The translations under genes were made by a program, and so were the position numbers. From assembly GCF_011299595.1 (NCBI RefSeq), contig NZ_CP049867.1, forward strand, positions 682,001 through 746,000: a stretch of 64,000 nucleotides of DNA. Direction: 5' to 3'. Every line of letters starts with the position of its first letter. Position 1 is the first letter of the stretch. Positions 1-9,004 of the stretch are shown here, one piece after another. This DNA comes from Nocardioides sp. HDW12B. GTDB lineage: Bacteria; Actinomycetota; Actinomycetes; Propionibacteriales; Nocardioidaceae. The notes below the pieces were generated by a model. It ran no database searches. It was not told where the DNA came from and was given only the letters and a program-made list of their open reading frames with translations.

Positions 1-1324
1 GCAGGTCGTGGACGTCGGTGGCCTTGCCCATCTCGAGGAAGGTGTCGACGGTGCGCAGGTGCTCGCCGTTGGCGTCGCGGAGGGCGAAGAAGCTCGCCGG
101 GCTCCAGACCTGGAGGGTGGCGGAGTCGTCGAGCACGTAGCCCTGGCCGGTGCGGTATAGGTCCTCGGTGACCGTGTCGACGTCGCCGTTCGGGCGCTTG
201 ACCCGGACCTCCACCACGCGCCGGTCGAGCTCGGTGGGCCCGTCCTCGGTGAGGTACGTCGTGGGCGAGCCGGGCACGGTGCGGTACTCGTAGGGGGTGA
301 ACCGGTAGGCCGTCGAGACCGTGTGGCTCCACGCCACCCGCTTGTTCCAGCCGATGTTGACGACCGGCGAGCCGATGAGGCTGGCCCCGGCCACGTCGTA
401 GGTGCCGGGGATGGTCAGCTGCACCTGCTCGAAGCGGTAGCGGCCGCGCCACGGGAAGTGGGGGTTGCCCAGCACCATCCCGCGCCCGGTCGAGGTGGAC
501 TCGGAGCCCACCGCGGTGGCGTTGGACCCGAAGCCGGCCGGGTCCTTGCCGAGGTGGGCCCGCAGGTCGTCGGCCGCCGGCAGCTCGGTCGGGGCCGCGG
601 GGAAGCCGCCGGCGCCGAGCTCCGGAGCGGGTGTGCCCGGGGTGGGCGGCGTGGCCTCGACGATCTGGGGCACGAACACCCCGGTCGAGGCGAGCAGGTT
701 GGCGGCGTACACGCCGTACCAGACGTCCAGCGCGGTGGCGTCGGGGCGGATGTAGCCCGCGCCGCGGCAGGCGGGGTCCTTCACGCCGCTGCTGCCGCCG
801 ACGTCGCGGATGTAGCGGTTGATGCCGGCGACGTAGCCGCGGACCATCGCGCGGGCCTGGGTGCCCGGGCCGCGCTGGGGGTCGGCGAGCAGCGCCTCGA
901 CGACCCTCCGGTTGCGGATGTCGGTGAAGAGGGCGTCGGTCTGGAGGTTGGTCGCGTCGAGGGTGACCCGGTCCTGGTAGCGGGCGTCGGGCCCGAACCA
1001 CCGGGAGCGCTCGCCGCGGCCCGTGACCAGGGTGTCGGCGAGGTTGCACAGGTTGGTCTCCGCGGTGGCGTAGCCGTGGCCGTAGCCCAGCGAGCCCCAG
1101 TCGTCGGCGACCACGTGGGGGATGCCGTGCTTCGTGCGGGTGACGGTGGCCTCGAAGCGGGGAGCGCGCTGGGCCGCGAGCACCGCGCGGCCCACCTCCA
1201 ACGTCGTGGCGCCGGCTGCTCCCGCCGCCGGGGCGGCGCCGCTGACGGGGACCAGCAGGGCCAGCGGCAGGGCCGCCGAGATCGTCGCGGCGGCGCCGCC
1301 GGCCGCCAGTCGTCGCAGGTCCAT
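1..1324 (-). CDS. Penicillin acylase family protein, secreted (3' end beyond left edge)
   Basis: Partial gene: 441 codons are visible and it runs off the left edge without a stop. It starts at the ATG at 1324. The N-terminus is a signal peptide (RR near the start, then a hydrophobic stretch ending in A-rich sequence around residue 35). The alpha-chain motif TKHGIPHVVADDWGSLGYG is followed by the alpha/beta junction GFGSNATAVGS. Ser267 of that motif aligns with the N-terminal nucleophile (Ntn) serine exposed by autocatalytic cleavage in this family. The conserved GNPHFPW follows. Such enzymes hydrolyse amides such as beta-lactam side chains, acyl-homoserine lactones or lipopeptide acyl groups; the substrate here cannot be read. 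The closest subgroup by motif is the aculeacin/PvdQ-like secreted acylases. A possible -10 (TACGTT on the minus strand, 1424-1419) would leave a leader of about 88 nt. Confidence 0.85.
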   Translation of the reverse strand, partial: MDLRRLAAGGAAATISAALPLALLVPVSGAAPAAGAAGATTLEVGRAVLAAQRAPRFEATVTRTKHGIPHVVADDWGSLGYGHGYATAETNLCNLADTLVTGRGERSRWFGPDARYQDRVTLDATNLQTDALFTDIRNRRVVEALLADPQRGPGTQARAMVRGYVAGINRYIRDVGGSSGVKDPACRGAGYIRPDATALDVWYGVYAANLLASTGVFVPQIVEATPPTPGTPAPELGAGGFPAAPTELPAADDLRAHLGKDPAGFGSNATAVGSESTSTGRGMVLGNPHFPWRGRYRFEQVQLTIPGTYDVAGASLIGSPVVNIGWNKRVAWSHTVSTAYRFTPYEYRTVPGSPTTYLTEDGPTELDRRVVEVRVKRPNGDVDTVTEDLYRTGQGYVLDDSATLQVWSPASFFALRDANGEHLRTVDTFLEMGKATDVHDL

Positions 1325-1514
1325 GAGGGCTCCGTCTCGTCGTACGCCGTGGGGTGCGGGGTCGTGCCGGGCCGACCAGGGGCCGACCGTGTGGTCGACC
1401 AGGGGGCCGACCAGTGACAACGTAGACAGACAGACACCGGTCCGGGGGCCGAACGCCGCACCTCACGGCGTGGCAGCACGGAGGCGTCGCCGGGCTGGGC
1501 GAGACTGGAGCGCG

Positions 1515-2891
1515 ATGACCGACGTCCTTGCCGCCCACGCTGCTCGCCTGTCCGCCACGGTGCCCGAGCCGGACAGGCCCTCGCGTCGGCTCCCGGTCCT
1601 GGCGGCCCTGGCCGGCGTCCTGTCGCCCCTCGTGGTCGTCCTCGTGCTCTGGATCCTCGGCCTCGGTGCCTGGTTCGCCGCCGACGGCGGCAGCCACGGA
1701 ACCACGCTGTCGGTGCTCCGGCTGGCCGCCGACGGCTGGCTGCTGGCCCACGGGTCGCACCTGGCCCTCGGTGGCGCCGGGGCGGTCGTGGTGACAGCCT
1801 CGCCGCTCGGGCTGACCCTGGTCTGCGTCGCGGTGACGGTGCGGGTGACCCGGTGGGCGGCGTCGCTGTCGCCGGGCGGATCGTTGCGCGACGTGCGCAG
1901 CGCAGCCCTCGTCCTGACCGGCGCGTACGTCGTGACCGGCCTCCTCCTGGCGCTGGTGGGACGCAGCGGCGCCGTGACTCCCGGCCTGCTCTCGACCCTG
2001 GTCGGCTGCGTGCTGCTCGGCGGCCCCGCGGGCGCCCTGGGGCTCGTCCTCGGCACCGGCAACGCCGGCCACCTGCGCTCCCTCGTGCCGGTGGCGCGAC
2101 GCTCGGTCCTGCTCGGGGCTCTCGCCACCTCCGTCCTCGTCGTGGCCGCCGGCTCCGTGCTGGTCGCCGGCTCCCTCGCCTGGCACGGCGGCGCGGCCGC
2201 GGAGGTCGCCGACGGGCTCGACCTCGACGCCGCCGGCGTGGTCTTCTCGCTGCTGCTCGCCGCCGCCCTGGCCCCCAACGCCGCGCTGCTCGGCAGCGCC
2301 TACCTCGCCGGCCCCGGCTTCGCCGTCGGCACCGGCACCGTTGTCTCCACCGCGCAGGTCTCCGTCGGGCCGCTCCCGAGCGTCCCGCTGCTGGCGGCGA
2401 TCCCCGGCGACGGCGCGCAGCCGGGCTGGCTGGTCGGCCTGCTGGCCCTGCCGCCGGTCCTCGGCGTCGTCGGCGCCGTCTGGGCCGCGCGCGCGGTCCC
2501 GACGCGGTCGTGGCGCTCCGGCGCGCTGCGCGGTCTCGGCGGTGGCGCCCTCGCAGCGGTGCTGCTGACGGTCGCGACCGCGTGGGCCGGGGGCGCGGTC
2601 GGCCCGGGTCGGATGACGGAGCTCGGGGCGCCGTTGTTCGACCTGCTGCTGTGGAACCTCGCCGGGCTCGGCCTCGGCGGCCTGCTCGGCGGCCTCGGCG
2701 CCACCTGGTGGGCCCGTCGCCGGGACCTGCCGGTCGCGGTCGAGGTGCCCCGGGTCCGCAGCGAGCGCCCGATCACGCTCTACCCCCACCTCGCGCCCCG
2801 GCTGACGCCCCAGCGGTCGGCCCCCGCGGTCGAGCGGACCGGCGCCGAGGACACCGTCGTCGTCGAGGCCCCGGACAGCTCCCGGGACTAG
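1515..2891 (+). CDS. PerM-like polytopic membrane protein (DUF6350)
   Basis: 458 aa from the ATG at 1515, preceded by GGAG at 1507-1510. The protein has about ten long hydrophobic segments and a cytoplasmic-looking acidic tail, and no soluble enzymatic domain. Length, hydrophobic pattern and position directly before purN and purH match the actinobacterial DUF6350/PerM family; in Mycobacterium tuberculosis the order perM-purN-purH (Rv0955-Rv0957) is the same. PerM in mycobacteria is linked to cell-division stability, but nothing in this sequence proves that role. The stop codon TAG (2889-2891) also forms the start of the probable purN -10 box. Confidence 0.75.
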   Translation: MTDVLAAHAARLSATVPEPDRPSRRLPVLAALAGVLSPLVVVLVLWILGLGAWFAADGGSHGTTLSVLRLAADGWLLAHGSHLALGGAGAVVVTASPLGLTLVCVAVTVRVTRWAASLSPGGSLRDVRSAALVLTGAYVVTGLLLALVGRSGAVTPGLLSTLVGCVLLGGPAGALGLVLGTGNAGHLRSLVPVARRSVLLGALATSVLVVAAGSVLVAGSLAWHGGAAAEVADGLDLDAAGVVFSLLLAAALAPNAALLGSAYLAGPGFAVGTGTVVSTAQVSVGPLPSVPLLAAIPGDGAQPGWLVGLLALPPVLGVVGAVWAARAVPTRSWRSGALRGLGGGALAAVLLTVATAWAGGAVGPGRMTELGAPLFDLLLWNLAGLGLGGLLGGLGATWWARRRDLPVAVEVPRVRSERPITLYPHLAPRLTPQRSAPAVERTGAEDTVVVEAPDSSRD

Positions 2892-2894
2892 TCT
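2889..2894 (+). promoter_or_regulatory. -10 box of purN (leaderless)
   Basis: TAGTCT overlaps the stop of the upstream gene. Transcription would start six bases later, at 2901, which is a GTG in the purN frame. This supports a leaderless purN mRNA and GTG 2901 as the start rather than GTG 2895. Confidence 0.4.
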
Positions 2895-2900
2895 GTGCCG

Positions 2901-3548
2901 GTGCCCGCCACCCCCTCCTCACCCCCGCGCGGGCCCACCCGCCTGGTCGTCCTGGTCTCCGGCTCGGGCACCAACCTCCAGGCGCTGCTCGACGCCGCCG
3001 CCGACCCCGCGTACGGCGTGCAGGTGGTCGCGGTCGGTGCGGACCGACCCGGCATCGAGGGGCTGGCCCGGGCAGAGCGCGCCGGCGTGCCGACGTTCGT
3101 GCACCGCGTCGCGGACTTCCCCGACCGCGGGTCGTGGGACGAGGCGCTCGCGGCGAGCTGTGCGGCGTACGAGCCGGAGCTGGTGGTGCTCGCCGGGTTC
3201 ATGAAGCTGGTGGGTCCAGCGTTCCTCGAGGAGTTCGGCGGGCGCTGCGTCAACACCCACCCGGCGCTGTCGCCGTCGTTCCCCGGGATGCGGGGCCCGG
3301 CCGACGCGCTGGAGTACGGCGTGAAGGTGACCGGCGCGACGCTCTTCGTGGTCGACCCGGGGGTCGACACCGGGGCGATCGTGGCGCAGACCGCGGTGCC
3401 GGTGGAGGACGACGACGACGTCGAGACGCTGCACGAGCGGATCAAGACCGCCGAGCGGGCGATGCTGGTCGACACCGTGGGGCGGATGGCCCGCGAGGGC
3501 TTCGCGGTGGTCGGGCGCAAGGTGCGGATCGGGCGTCCGGTCGCCTAG
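2901..3548 (+). CDS. purN: Phosphoribosylglycinamide formyltransferase
   Basis: About 215 aa. It transfers a formyl group from 10-formyl-tetrahydrofolate to GAR, the third step of de novo purine synthesis. The N-terminal loop VSGSGTNLQALLDA is the GAR phosphate-binding region. NTHPALSPSFPG carries the catalytic Asn and His, and VDPGVDTGAIVAQ carries the catalytic Asp and the folate-site loop. Two GTG codons could start it (2895 and 2901); the -10 spacing favours 2901. It lies four bases or so after the PerM-like gene and is followed by the ZTP riboswitch and purH, so purine genes are clustered but purH has its own control. Confidence 0.95.
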   Translation: MPATPSSPPRGPTRLVVLVSGSGTNLQALLDAAADPAYGVQVVAVGADRPGIEGLARAERAGVPTFVHRVADFPDRGSWDEALAASCAAYEPELVVLAGFMKLVGPAFLEEFGGRCVNTHPALSPSFPGMRGPADALEYGVKVTGATLFVVDPGVDTGAIVAQTAVPVEDDDDVETLHERIKTAERAMLVDTVGRMAREGFAVVGRKVRIGRPVA

Positions 3549-3551
3549 GCT
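3546..3551 (+). promoter_or_regulatory. Possible -10 box ahead of the purH leader
   Basis: TAGGCT, overlapping the purN stop codon. Start of transcription near 3558 would place the ZTP aptamer at the extreme 5' end of the purH mRNA. It is a motif match only; read-through from purN is equally possible. Confidence 0.35.
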
Positions 3552-3556
3552 GGACC

Positions 3557-3621
3557 CACACGACTGGCGCAGGTGGGTCACCACCGGGGAGTGAACGTCG
3601 AGAGCATCGAACGCCTGGGTG
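3557..3621 (+). ncRNA. ZTP/ZMP riboswitch (pfl motif) controlling purH
   Basis: The three conserved blocks of the pfl RNA are present in order: CGACTGGCG (3561-3569), CCGGGGAG (3584-3591) and CGCCTGGG (3612-3619). A short P2 hairpin GGTGG/CCACC (3572-3576 with 3581-3585) sits between the first two. The pfl class binds ZMP/ZTP, the AICAR nucleotides that build up when 10-formyl-THF is short. It turns on purine and folate one-carbon genes; purH consumes ZMP. The location 33 nt before the purH start is the expected one. Confidence 0.85.
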
Positions 3622-3647
3622 CCTCATCGATCACGCGACCGATGAGG
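3622..3647 (+). promoter_or_regulatory. Hairpin hiding the purH ribosome-binding site
   Basis: CCTCATCG (3622-3629) pairs perfectly with CGATGAGG (3640-3647) around a 10-nt loop. The 3' arm contains most of the GAGGAG Shine-Dalgarno (3644-3649), five bases before the ATG at 3654. It begins directly after the riboswitch P3 block. This looks like a translational expression platform: without ligand the hairpin masks the ribosome site, with ZMP bound it should open. The direction of switching is inferred. Confidence 0.65.
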
Positions 3648-3653
3648 AGCTCC

Positions 3654-5276
3654 ATGACCACCCCCGCCGCCCCCTCCGCCGCCCCGTCCGCCGCCGGCCC
3701 GTCCACCGCTGAGCGCGCCCCCGTGCGCCGCGCGCTGGTCTCGGTCTACGACAAGACCGGCCTGGAGGAGCTCGCGGTCGCGCTGCATGCCGCGGGCGTC
3801 GCGCTGGTGTCGACCGGGTCGACGGCGGCGCGCATCTCCGACGCCGGCGTGCCGGTGACGCAGGTCGAGGAGCTGACCGGCTTCCCCGAGTGCCTCGACG
3901 GGCGGGTCAAGACGCTGCACCCCCGCGTGCACGCCGGCATCCTGGCCGACCGCCGCCTCGAGTCCCACGTGGCCCAGCTGGCCGACCTCGGCATCGAGGC
4001 GTTCGACCTCGTGGTCTCCAACCTCTACCCCTTCACCGACACCGTCGCCTCGGGCGCGGCGCCGGACGAGTGCGTGGAGCAGATCGACATCGGCGGGCCG
4101 TCGATGGTGCGGGCGGCGGCGAAGAACCACCCGTCGGTCGCGATCATCACCTCGCCGGAGCAGTACGCCGACCTCGTCGCCTCCGTGGAGTCCGGCGGCA
4201 CCACGCTCGAGCAGCGTCGCCGCCTCGCGGCCGAGGCCTTCGCCCACACCGCCTCCTACGACGTGGCCGTGGCCTCCTGGATGGGCAACGTGCTGACCGA
4301 CACCTCCGACGGCACCGGCTTCCCGGCCTGGGTCGGGGCGACCTGGGAGAAGAAGGCCGTCCTGCGCTACGGCGAGAACCCGCACCAGCCGGCCGCGCTC
4401 TACGCCGGCTGGCCCGGGGGCGGGCTCGCCGGGGCCGAGCAGCTGCACGGCAAGGAGATGTCCTACAACAACTACGTCGACGCCGACGCGGCCCGACGGG
4501 CGGCGGCCGACTTCGACGGCCCCGCGGTGGCGATCATCAAGCACGCCAACCCCTGCGGCATCGCGGTCGGGAGCGACGTGGCCGAGGCTCACGCCAAGGC
4601 GCACGCCTGCGACCCGGTCAGCGCCTTCGGCGGCGTGATCGCGGCCAACGTGCCGGTCAGCGTGGCCATGGCCGAGCAGGTGGCCGAGGTGTTCACCGAG
4701 GTCGTGGTGGCGCCGGGCTACGAGGACGGGGCCGTGGAGGTCCTGGCCCGCAAGAAGAACGTGCGGCTGCTCGTCGTACCGGCCGACGCGGAGCGTCGCG
4801 GCGCGGAGATGCGCCCGGTCAGCGGGGGGCTGCTGCTGCAGGCGCGCGACCTCGTCGACGCCACCGTCGAGGGCGGTGGGGACGACCCGGCCTCCTGGAC
4901 GTTGGCGGCCGGCGAGCCCGCCTCCGACGACGTGCTGGCCGACCTGGCCTTCGCGTGGAAGGCCTGCCGGGCGGTGAAGTCCAACGCGATCCTGCTCGCC
5001 TCCGGCGGTGCCTCGGTCGGCGTCGGCATGGGCCAGGTCAACCGCGTGGACTCCTGCCGCCTCGCCGTCACCCGGGCCGGTGAGCGGGCCGCGGGCGCGG
5101 TGGCGGCCAGCGACGCGTTCTTCCCCTTCGCCGACGGTCTGCAGATCCTGCTCGACGCCGGCGTGCGCGCCGTCGTCCAGCCGGGCGGGTCGGTGCGCGA
5201 CGAGGAGGTCGTCGAGGCCGCCCGCGCCGCCGGCGTGACGATGTACTTCTCCGGCACCCGGCACTTCTTCCACTGA
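3654..5276 (+). CDS. purH: Bifunctional AICAR transformylase / IMP cyclohydrolase
   Basis: 540 aa. Catalyses the last two steps of IMP synthesis. The N-terminal MGS-like cyclohydrolase domain starts at [17 protein letters not shown] after a 20-residue Ala/Pro leader. The C-terminal transformylase domain has [40 protein letters not shown] (the KH pair is catalytic), [14 protein letters not shown] and the terminal [11 protein letters not shown]. The start is the ATG at 3654, directly after the GAGGAG site that the riboswitch hairpin covers; earlier in-frame starts would lie inside the riboswitch and are rejected. Expression should rise when ZMP accumulates. Confidence 0.97.
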   Translation: MTTPAAPSAAPSAAGPSTAERAPVRRALVSVYDKTGLEELAVALHAAGVALVSTGSTAARISDAGVPVTQVEELTGFPECLDGRVKTLHPRVHAGILADRRLESHVAQLADLGIEAFDLVVSNLYPFTDTVASGAAPDECVEQIDIGGPSMVRAAAKNHPSVAIITSPEQYADLVASVESGGTTLEQRRRLAAEAFAHTASYDVAVASWMGNVLTDTSDGTGFPAWVGATWEKKAVLRYGENPHQPAALYAGWPGGGLAGAEQLHGKEMSYNNYVDADAARRAAADFDGPAVAIIKHANPCGIAVGSDVAEAHAKAHACDPVSAFGGVIAANVPVSVAMAEQVAEVFTEVVVAPGYEDGAVEVLARKKNVRLLVVPADAERRGAEMRPVSGGLLLQARDLVDATVEGGGDDPASWTLAAGEPASDDVLADLAFAWKACRAVKSNAILLASGGASVGVGMGQVNRVDSCRLAVTRAGERAAGAVAASDAFFPFADGLQILLDAGVRAVVQPGGSVRDEEVVEAARAAGVTMYFSGTRHFFH

Positions 5277-5305
5277 GGTTCCCCGGCACCGGGGCCGACG
5301 AGCCC

Positions 5306-5311
5306 TAGGGT
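5306..5311 (+). promoter_or_regulatory. -10 box of the RTX-type protein gene
   Basis: TAGGGT, a common actinobacterial -10, 37 bases before the ATG at 5349. This predicts a leader of about 31 nt ending in a G-rich ribosome site. Confidence 0.4.
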
Positions 5312-5348
5312 CGGTCCCACACACGTCGTCCACACCGGGGGGTCCCTC

Positions 5349-6308
5349 ATGCGCCGTACGTCCGCCGTCGTCACCACCGTCCTGGCCCTGGGGGCCGCCG
5401 CCACGATCGCGCCGCCGGCAGCCGTCGCCGCGCCGCGGTGCATGGGGGAGCGCGCCACGATCGTCGGCACGTCCGGGGCCGATGTCCTGCGGGGCACCCC
5501 GAGGGACGACGTGTTCGCCGCCCTGGCCGGCGACGACCGCATCATCGGCCTCGACGGCGACGACATGGTCTGCGGCGGCCCGGGGGTCGACATCATCGAC
5601 GCCGGTGACGGTGGGGACTTCGTCCTCGGTGGCCGGGGTGCCGACCGGGTCGAGACGGGGCGCGGCGCGGACCTGGCGATCGTGCTCGCCGGCGACTCGA
5701 CGCAGACCGGACCCGGAGGCGACCTCGTCCTGATGATCGGCGGCGAGAACCCCGCCGTCACCGAGCTCGGCGCCGGCCCCGACCTGTTCCTCGCCGAGAC
5801 CGGTCGCGGTGAGGCGCAGGGTCAGGGCGGCACGGACGCGATCGCCCTGCCCCAGGACCTCGAGAGCGAGCCCGGGACGTCGCCCGGGGTGGGCGTCATC
5901 ACCCTCGACCGCAGGGCGTCGTACACCGCGCCGGACGTCGAGGTGGAGGTGGGCATCAGCCAGTTCGAGCAGGGCATCGGCAGCTCCGGGGCGGACACGC
6001 TGACCGGCAACGACGACGCCAACTACCTCGACGGCGGACCGGGTCGCGACGTCGTGTCCGGCCTCGCCGGCGACGACGTGCTCGAGGGGGGCGCCGGGCG
6101 CGACTCCCTCGACGGCGGCGAGGGCACCGACCGGTGCACCGACCGCGGCGCGACGACCGTGCGCGTCGACTGCGAGCGACCGCGGGAGCAGGCGGCGGCC
6201 GCGGCCCGGCAGGCGGGGGCGACGCGAGCGGCGTACGGGACGGTCCAGCAGGGCGCGGACGCGCGGCTCACTGCGCTGCTCACCGTGCTGGGGCGGACCA
6301 GCCGGTGA
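5349..6308 (+). CDS. Secreted calcium-binding (RTX nonapeptide) protein
   Basis: 319 aa with a Sec signal peptide (MRRTSAVVTTVLALGAAATI, cleavage after an AVAA stretch). Two blocks of glycine/aspartate nonapeptides follow: about residues 40-100 (for example GLDGDDMVCGGPG, DAGDGGDFVLGGRGADR) and about 225-265 (DGGPGRDVVSGLAGDDVLEGG). This GGxGxDxUx pattern forms calcium-filled parallel beta rolls. The middle section lacks obvious enzymatic motifs. Cys residues are few and may form disulfides outside the cell. It is probably a surface or exported structural protein; the function is unknown. It stands alone between purH and folD. Confidence 0.75.
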   Translation: MRRTSAVVTTVLALGAAATIAPPAAVAAPRCMGERATIVGTSGADVLRGTPRDDVFAALAGDDRIIGLDGDDMVCGGPGVDIIDAGDGGDFVLGGRGADRVETGRGADLAIVLAGDSTQTGPGGDLVLMIGGENPAVTELGAGPDLFLAETGRGEAQGQGGTDAIALPQDLESEPGTSPGVGVITLDRRASYTAPDVEVEVGISQFEQGIGSSGADTLTGNDDANYLDGGPGRDVVSGLAGDDVLEGGAGRDSLDGGEGTDRCTDRGATTVRVDCERPREQAAAAARQAGATRAAYGTVQQGADARLTALLTVLGRTSR

Positions 6309-6332
6309 GCACCAGGTGAGAGGATGCAGCAC

Positions 6333-7184
6333 GTGACGGCACAGATCCTGGACGGCAAGGCCACCGCGGCGGCGATCAAGAGCGAGCTGACCGAGCGGGT
6401 CGCCAAGCTGCGCGAGCAGGGCGTCGTGCCCGGGCTGGCCACCGTGCTGGTCGGCGACGACCCCGGCAGCCGGTGGTACGTCAACGGCAAGCACAAGGAC
6501 TGCGCCGAGGTCGGCATCACCTCGATCCGCGTCGACCTGCCCGCCGAGGCGCCGCAGAGCGCGGTCGAGGACGCGATCGCCGAGCTGAACGCCAACCCGG
6601 ACTGCACCGGCTACATCGTGCAGCTGCCGCTGCCGAGGCACATGGACGAGAACGCCGTCCTCGGCCTCATCGACCCGGTCAAGGACGCCGACGGCCTGCA
6701 CCCGACCAACCTCGGGTGGCTGGTGCTGGGCAAGGACGCGCCGCTGCCGTGCACGCCTCACGGGATCGTCGAGCTGCTGCGTCGCCACGACGTGCCGATC
6801 GCCGGAGCCGACGTGTGCGTGGTGGGTCGCGGCGTCACCGTGGGACGCCCGCTCGGGCTGCTGCTGACGCGCCGCTCGGAGAACGCCACCGTCACGCTGT
6901 GCCACACCGGCACCCGCGACCTGGCCTCGCACGTGCGGCAGGCCGACATCGTGGTGGCCGCGGCCGGCGTGCCCGGCATCATCACCGGGGCGATGGTCAA
7001 GCCGGGCGCGGCGCTGCTCGACGTCGGCGTCTCGCGGGTCGACGGCAAGATCGCCGGCGACCTGGCCGACGACGTGAACGACGTGGCCGGCTGGGTCTCG
7101 CCCAACCCCGGCGGGGTGGGGCCGATGACGCGGGCGATGCTGCTGGCCAACATCGTGGAGGCGGCGGAGAAGTCGCTGCGATGA
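6333..7184 (+). CDS. folD: Methylenetetrahydrofolate dehydrogenase / cyclohydrolase
   Basis: 283 aa. Interconverts 5,10-methylene-THF and 10-formyl-THF, the cofactor PurN and PurH use. Seen: the catalytic Lys motif YVNGKHKDC, the substrate segment GYIVQLPLP, and the NADP motif [15 protein letters not shown], then [19 protein letters not shown] and [15 protein letters not shown] prefer the GTG at 6333: AGAGG at 6319-6323 is nine bases ahead of it but touches the ATG at 6324. The last base pair of codons overlaps the next gene (ATGA), so the two are co-translated. Confidence 0.95.
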   Translation: MTAQILDGKATAAAIKSELTERVAKLREQGVVPGLATVLVGDDPGSRWYVNGKHKDCAEVGITSIRVDLPAEAPQSAVEDAIAELNANPDCTGYIVQLPLPRHMDENAVLGLIDPVKDADGLHPTNLGWLVLGKDAPLPCTPHGIVELLRRHDVPIAGADVCVVGRGVTVGRPLGLLLTRRSENATVTLCHTGTRDLASHVRQADIVVAAAGVPGIITGAMVKPGAALLDVGVSRVDGKIAGDLADDVNDVAGWVSPNPGGVGPMTRAMLLANIVEAAEKSLR

Positions 7185-7660
7185 GCCACCCCGACCCGGG
7201 TGCGCCCGCACCCGAGGGGCGGCCCCCGCACGACGGCCCGCACGACGGCCCGCACGACCCGCCGTTCGAGGCGCCGCCGCCGCGGGGCCCGGACGAGCCG
7301 GACCACGTCTTCCCGGTCGGGCCCCTGCCCGAGGGGGAGGAGGACAGCCGCCCGTACCCCCAGCCCGAGCACAGCCTGGCGCCGCGCAAGCCCCGGACCG
7401 TCGGCGGACTGGTCTACCTCGGGGTGCTGGTGGCGACCCTCACGGGCGTCGTCGTGGTGGCCCTGGGGGAGTGGCGCAGCGGCCTGACCACGATCGGCGT
7501 CGCCGTGCTGGTGGGGGGCATGGGCCGCCTGGTCCTGCCGAACGACAACGCCGGCATGCTCGGCATCCGCCGCAAGCTCATCGACGTCGCCACGCTGCTG
7601 GTTCTCGGTGGCTCGCTCGTCGTGCTCGCCGCGATCATCCCGGACCCCACCCTCCCCTGA
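7181..7660 (+). CDS. DUF3017 membrane protein
   Basis: 159 aa. The first 70 residues are hydrophilic, rich in Pro, His and Asp, with a DGPHDGPHD repeat. Three hydrophobic helices follow (around residues 70-95, 98-115 and 130-152). The motif [25 protein letters not shown] lies between helices two and three and is typical of DUF3017. The gene overlaps folD by four bases. DUF3017 proteins commonly follow folD in actinobacteria; their role is not known. Confidence 0.8.
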   Translation: MSHPDPGAPAPEGRPPHDGPHDGPHDPPFEAPPPRGPDEPDHVFPVGPLPEGEEDSRPYPQPEHSLAPRKPRTVGGLVYLGVLVATLTGVVVVALGEWRSGLTTIGVAVLVGGMGRLVLPNDNAGMLGIRRKLIDVATLLVLGGSLVVLAAIIPDPTLP

Positions 7661-7679
7661 CATGGGCGGCCGGGGGACG

Positions 7680-7769
7680 CGGTTTCCCACGGTATGCAGG
7701 AAAACTGGCACTCCCCATGGCGTGCACACCATGGGGAGTGTCAGAACGGCTGCATACCGTGGGAAACCG
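7680..7769. repeat. 90-nt compound palindrome between convergent genes
   Basis: An outer perfect 20-bp inverted repeat (7680-7699 with 7750-7769) encloses an inner perfect 12-bp inverted repeat (CACTCCCCATGG 7709-7720, CCATGGGGAGTG 7729-7740) whose loop contains GTGCAC. The 9-nt spacers on either side do not pair. It sits between the DUF3017 gene (+) and mdh (-), so it may work as a bidirectional terminator, but it lacks T runs and its two-tier form is more like a REP/MITE-type palindrome. Confidence 0.75.
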
Positions 7770-7795
7770 GCAGCCACCACGCCGCAGGACCGGAG

Positions 7796-8788
7796 TCAGA
7801 TGAGGCCGAGGTCCTTGACGGCGTTGCGCTCCTCGGTCAGCTCGGCGGCGGTGGCGTCCATCTTGCCGCGCGAGAAGTCGTCGATCTCGAGGCCCTGGAC
7901 GATCTCCCAGTCACCGTTCGACGTGATGACGGGGAAGGAGTAGATCAGGCCCTCCGGCACGCCGTAGCTTCCGTCGGAGTGCACGGCCATGGAGACCCAG
8001 TCGTTCTCGGCCGACCCGGTCAGCCAGTCGCGGGCGGCGTCGATGGTGGCCGAGGCGGCGGAGGCAGCCGAGGAGGAGCCGCGGGCCTCGATGATGGCCG
8101 CGCCGCGCTTGGCGACGGTCGGGATGAAGTCGTTCTCGATCCACGACTGGTCTCCGACGACCTCGGCGGCGTTCCGGCCGGCGATGTCGGCGTGGAAGAT
8201 GTCGGGGTACTGCGTGGCCGAGTGGTTGCCCCAGATCGTCATCTTGGTGATGTCGGTGACCGGGGCGCCGGTCTTGGCCGCGAGCTGGCTGATCGCGCGG
8301 TTGTGGTCCAGACGGGTCAGCGCGGAGAAGCGCTCCTTCGGGATGTCGGGAGCGTTGGTCATCGCGATGAGGGCGTTGGTGTTGGCGGGGTTGCCGGTGA
8401 CACCGATGCGCACGTCGTCAGCAGCCACCTTGTTGAGCGCCTTGCCCTGAGCGGTGAAGATCGCGCCGTTGGCCTCGAGCAGGTCACCGCGCTCCATGCC
8501 CTTGGTGCGCGGACGCGCGCCGACGAGCAGGGCGAGGTTGACGCCGTCGAAGATCGCCTCGGCCTCGTGGCCGATCTCGACGCCGGCCAGCGTCGGGAAG
8601 GCGCAGTCGTCGAGCTCCATGACGACGCCCTCGAGGGCCTTGAGGGCCGGCTCGATCTCCAGCAGGCGCAGCTCGACGGGACGGTCGGGCCCGAGCAGGG
8701 CGCCGCTCGCGAGCCGGAACAGCAGGCTGTAGCCGATCTGGCCGGCGGCGCCGGTGACGGCGATCTTGAGCGGGGCGTGGTCGGGCAC
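7796..8788 (-). CDS. mdh: Malate dehydrogenase
   Basis: 330 aa, NAD-dependent oxidation of malate to oxaloacetate in the TCA cycle. The GTG start at 8788 has GAGGAG five bases upstream. Seen: dinucleotide-binding [17 protein letters not shown], the active-site loop region [36 protein letters not shown] and the catalytic His in [13 protein letters not shown]. Length and motifs fit the dimeric actinobacterial/plant-type MDH. A -10-like TAGCGT (minus strand, 8850-8845) would give a leader of about 50 nt. Confidence 0.97.
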   Translation of the reverse strand: MPDHAPLKIAVTGAAGQIGYSLLFRLASGALLGPDRPVELRLLEIEPALKALEGVVMELDDCAFPTLAGVEIGHEAEAIFDGVNLALLVGARPRTKGMERGDLLEANGAIFTAQGKALNKVAADDVRIGVTGNPANTNALIAMTNAPDIPKERFSALTRLDHNRAISQLAAKTGAPVTDITKMTIWGNHSATQYPDIFHADIAGRNAAEVVGDQSWIENDFIPTVAKRGAAIIEARGSSSAASAASATIDAARDWLTGSAENDWVSMAVHSDGSYGVPEGLIYSFPVITSNGDWEIVQGLEIDDFSRGKMDATAAELTEERNAVKDLGLI

Positions 8789-8954
8789 GAGAACTCCTCG
8801 AGAAGACAGACGGTGACAGGCAGGTGGTCGGTGACGCGGCCCCGACGCTAGCAGCGGAGGGACGCCGCGTCGCCGGGAGCCTGCCCCGGGGTCAGGCTTT
8901 CGACACGGCACAGAGGGGACTGTGCCTCTGGCCGCCGGGTCTCGACGACGGCCG

Positions 8955-8999
8955 CTGCGCGACCTGCGCGACCTGCGCGACCTGCGCGACCTGCGCGAC
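8955..8999. repeat. Five tandem copies of a 9-mer in the mdh upstream gap
   Basis: CTGCGCGAC repeats five times without change. The 8789-9004 gap also holds the mdh promoter (8845-8850) and, from about 8890, paired GGCTTTCGACACGGC / GGGTCTCGACGACGG-like segments resembling dispersed TCGA-rich repeats. No gene is visible in the gap. Confidence 0.8.
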
Positions 9000-9004
9000 C
9001 GACG

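Noticed and set aside
3624-7211. A 1195-codon open frame on the minus strand opposite purH, the RTX gene and folD
   Set aside because: It is a mirror of GC-rich third positions: low-complexity His/Arg/Gly sequence, no domain, and it spans three well-identified genes on the other strand.
7661-7795. A small gene in the mdh-DUF3017 gap
   Set aside because: Open frames there only read through the palindrome and have no ribosome site.
8955-8999. A minisatellite encoding a protein segment (ATCATCATC-type on plus)
   Set aside because: It lies in the mdh-SDR gap; no start, ribosome site or neighbouring domain supports coding.
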